From Spirosoma sp. SC4-14 (GTDB lineage: Bacteria > Bacteroidota > Bacteroidia > Cytophagales > Spirosomataceae), in NCBI RefSeq assembly GCF_037201965.1, contig NZ_CP147519.1, positions 62,001 through 126,000 on the forward strand: 64,000 nt of DNA, read 5' to 3'. The number at the start of each line of letters is the position of its first letter. Position 1 is the first letter of the stretch. Of this stretch, positions 63,395 through 64,000 are shown piece by piece. A program made the translations under genes and the position numbers. The notes under the pieces were generated by a model that was given only the letters and a program-made list of their open reading frames with translations, ran no database searches and was not told where the DNA came from.

Positions 63395-64000
63395 GCCGGT
63401 ATGGTGTTTGGTTGATGGAGCGGGAGCGGGCAGGCTTCGTTAAGCAGTTGGGCCAGATGCAGTACCCGCACCGGTGATACCTGCCGCCGGAGAATTCCTT
63501 CGAGGTGCATCAGGCACGACATATCGCCCCCCAGAATGGCATCGACCTTGTTAGCCAGATGTTCGGCAAGGCGGTCTTTGCCCATTTTTACCGACAGGGT
63601 TTCCTGCGTCACGCAGAACGTTCCCCCAAAACCGCAGCACTCATCGGGCCGGGTGGGTTGGCAAACCGTTAGCCCGTTTATCAGGTTCAGCAGGATTTCC
63701 ACTTTGGAAAACGTAGGTTCGTTGCGTTCCGACATCGAAGCCAGCCGCAACCCCCGCTGCCCGTGACAACTCTGGTGCAGACCCACCCGGAGCGGCTTTT
63801 CGAGCGTACCAAACCGATTCGGTTGGTGCTGAACCTGGAGCCTATCGGTCAGGAATTCGCTCAGTTCCCACACCCGCCCCTGGATACCCGCGTTATGTTC
63901 GCGCAGGTGCAACACGCACGACCCGGACGGGCAAACGATATGGTCGAAGCCGCCGAATTGCCGGGCCATGTTACGGTCGCAGCCCGCCGACTGACTTGCG
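63391..64000 (-). CDS. lutA: LutA-type (Fe-S)-binding protein, 5' end outside window
   Basis: Iron-sulfur oxidoreductase subunit of the lactate utilisation complex. The frame is open to the right edge: residues SAGCDRN precede the internal Met at 63969 and match the SGC-type motif near the end of the first CCG domain of LutA. Visible parts are FDHIVCPSGSCVLHLREH, VGLHQSCHGQRGL and the second CCG motif PDECCGFGGTFCV, then KMGKDRLAEHLANKVDAILGGDMSCLMHLEG-type end. About 50-60 N-terminal residues are missing. Upstream genes of the operon must lie to the right of the window. Confidence 0.92.
   Translation of the reverse strand, partial: ASQSAGCDRNMARQFGGFDHIVCPSGSCVLHLREHNAGIQGRVWELSEFLTDRLQVQHQPNRFGTLEKPLRVGLHQSCHGQRGLRLASMSERNEPTFSKVEILLNLINGLTVCQPTRPDECCGFGGTFCVTQETLSVKMGKDRLAEHLANKVDAILGGDMSCLMHLEGILRRQVSPVRVLHLAQLLNEACPLPLHQPNTIPA

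Noticed and set aside
1-64000. CRISPR arrays, tRNA or rRNA genes, prophage, toxin-antitoxin or restriction genes
   Set aside because: No regularly spaced repeats, cloverleaf sequences or corresponding proteins were seen on either strand.

Overview
The window looks like chromosomal DNA of an aerobic member of the Bacteroidota, most likely order Cytophagales near Spirosoma. This is judged from gene types only: SusC/SusD pairs, FecR-type anti-sigma factor, carboxypeptidase-like domains fused to TonB receptors, LytTR two-component pairs, PepSY-like proteins and very weak Shine-Dalgarno sequences. No rRNA, tRNA, CRISPR array or phage genes were seen.

Layout. 0-10 kb: a LytS/LytTR two-component pair cut by the left edge, an OmpA-like protein, a beta-propeller lipoprotein, an orphan sensor kinase, a TonB receptor, a TSUP permease and a PAP2 phosphatase. 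10.9-18.8 kb: a plus-strand operon of beta-propeller, phosphoesterase-like protein, TonB receptor, beta-helix lipoprotein and purple-acid-type phosphatase, which looks like a phosphate-ester scavenging unit. 18.9-20.1 kb: a complete IS982-family element with target duplication, inserted at the end of a decayed EamA-type transporter gene. 20.2-26.5 kb: a minus-strand TolC/adaptor/RND efflux operon ending in a second beta-propeller gene. 26.6-32.7 kb: a second PAP2 phosphatase, an OmpR-type regulator with its kinase, a PepSY-like protein and a large outer-membrane beta-barrel protein. 33.0-33.4 kb: relic of an IS1-family transposase. 33.7-54.7 kb: a polysaccharide utilisation locus (FecR anti-sigma, SusC, SusD, VCBS/ASPIC protein, vanadium-haloperoxidase-like protein, GH31, an (alpha/alpha)6-type protein, Tat-exported GH29-like, GH36-like, GH29) with an ECF sigma factor convergent at its far end. 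55.5-55.7 kb: relic of a second IS982 copy. 55.7-64 kb: a minus-strand operon, cut by the right edge, with lutABC, a UxaA-family dehydratase, two SDR dehydrogenases, an FAH-family hydrolase and an alpha-L-fucosidase.

How it fits together. The glycosidases of the locus and the extra fucosidase should release L-fucose. The minus-strand operon supplies most steps of the non-phosphorylating route from L-fucose to pyruvate plus L-lactate, and LutABC can oxidise that lactate to pyruvate. Separately, a repeated operator-like element, CTTCA-N6-CTTYA, lies in gene-directed orientation upstream of the TonB receptor at 6 kb, both PAP2 genes, a truncated outer-membrane gene and the PepSY-like gene. It suggests a regulon of the two-component system at 27.5-29.5 kb scattered over this region.
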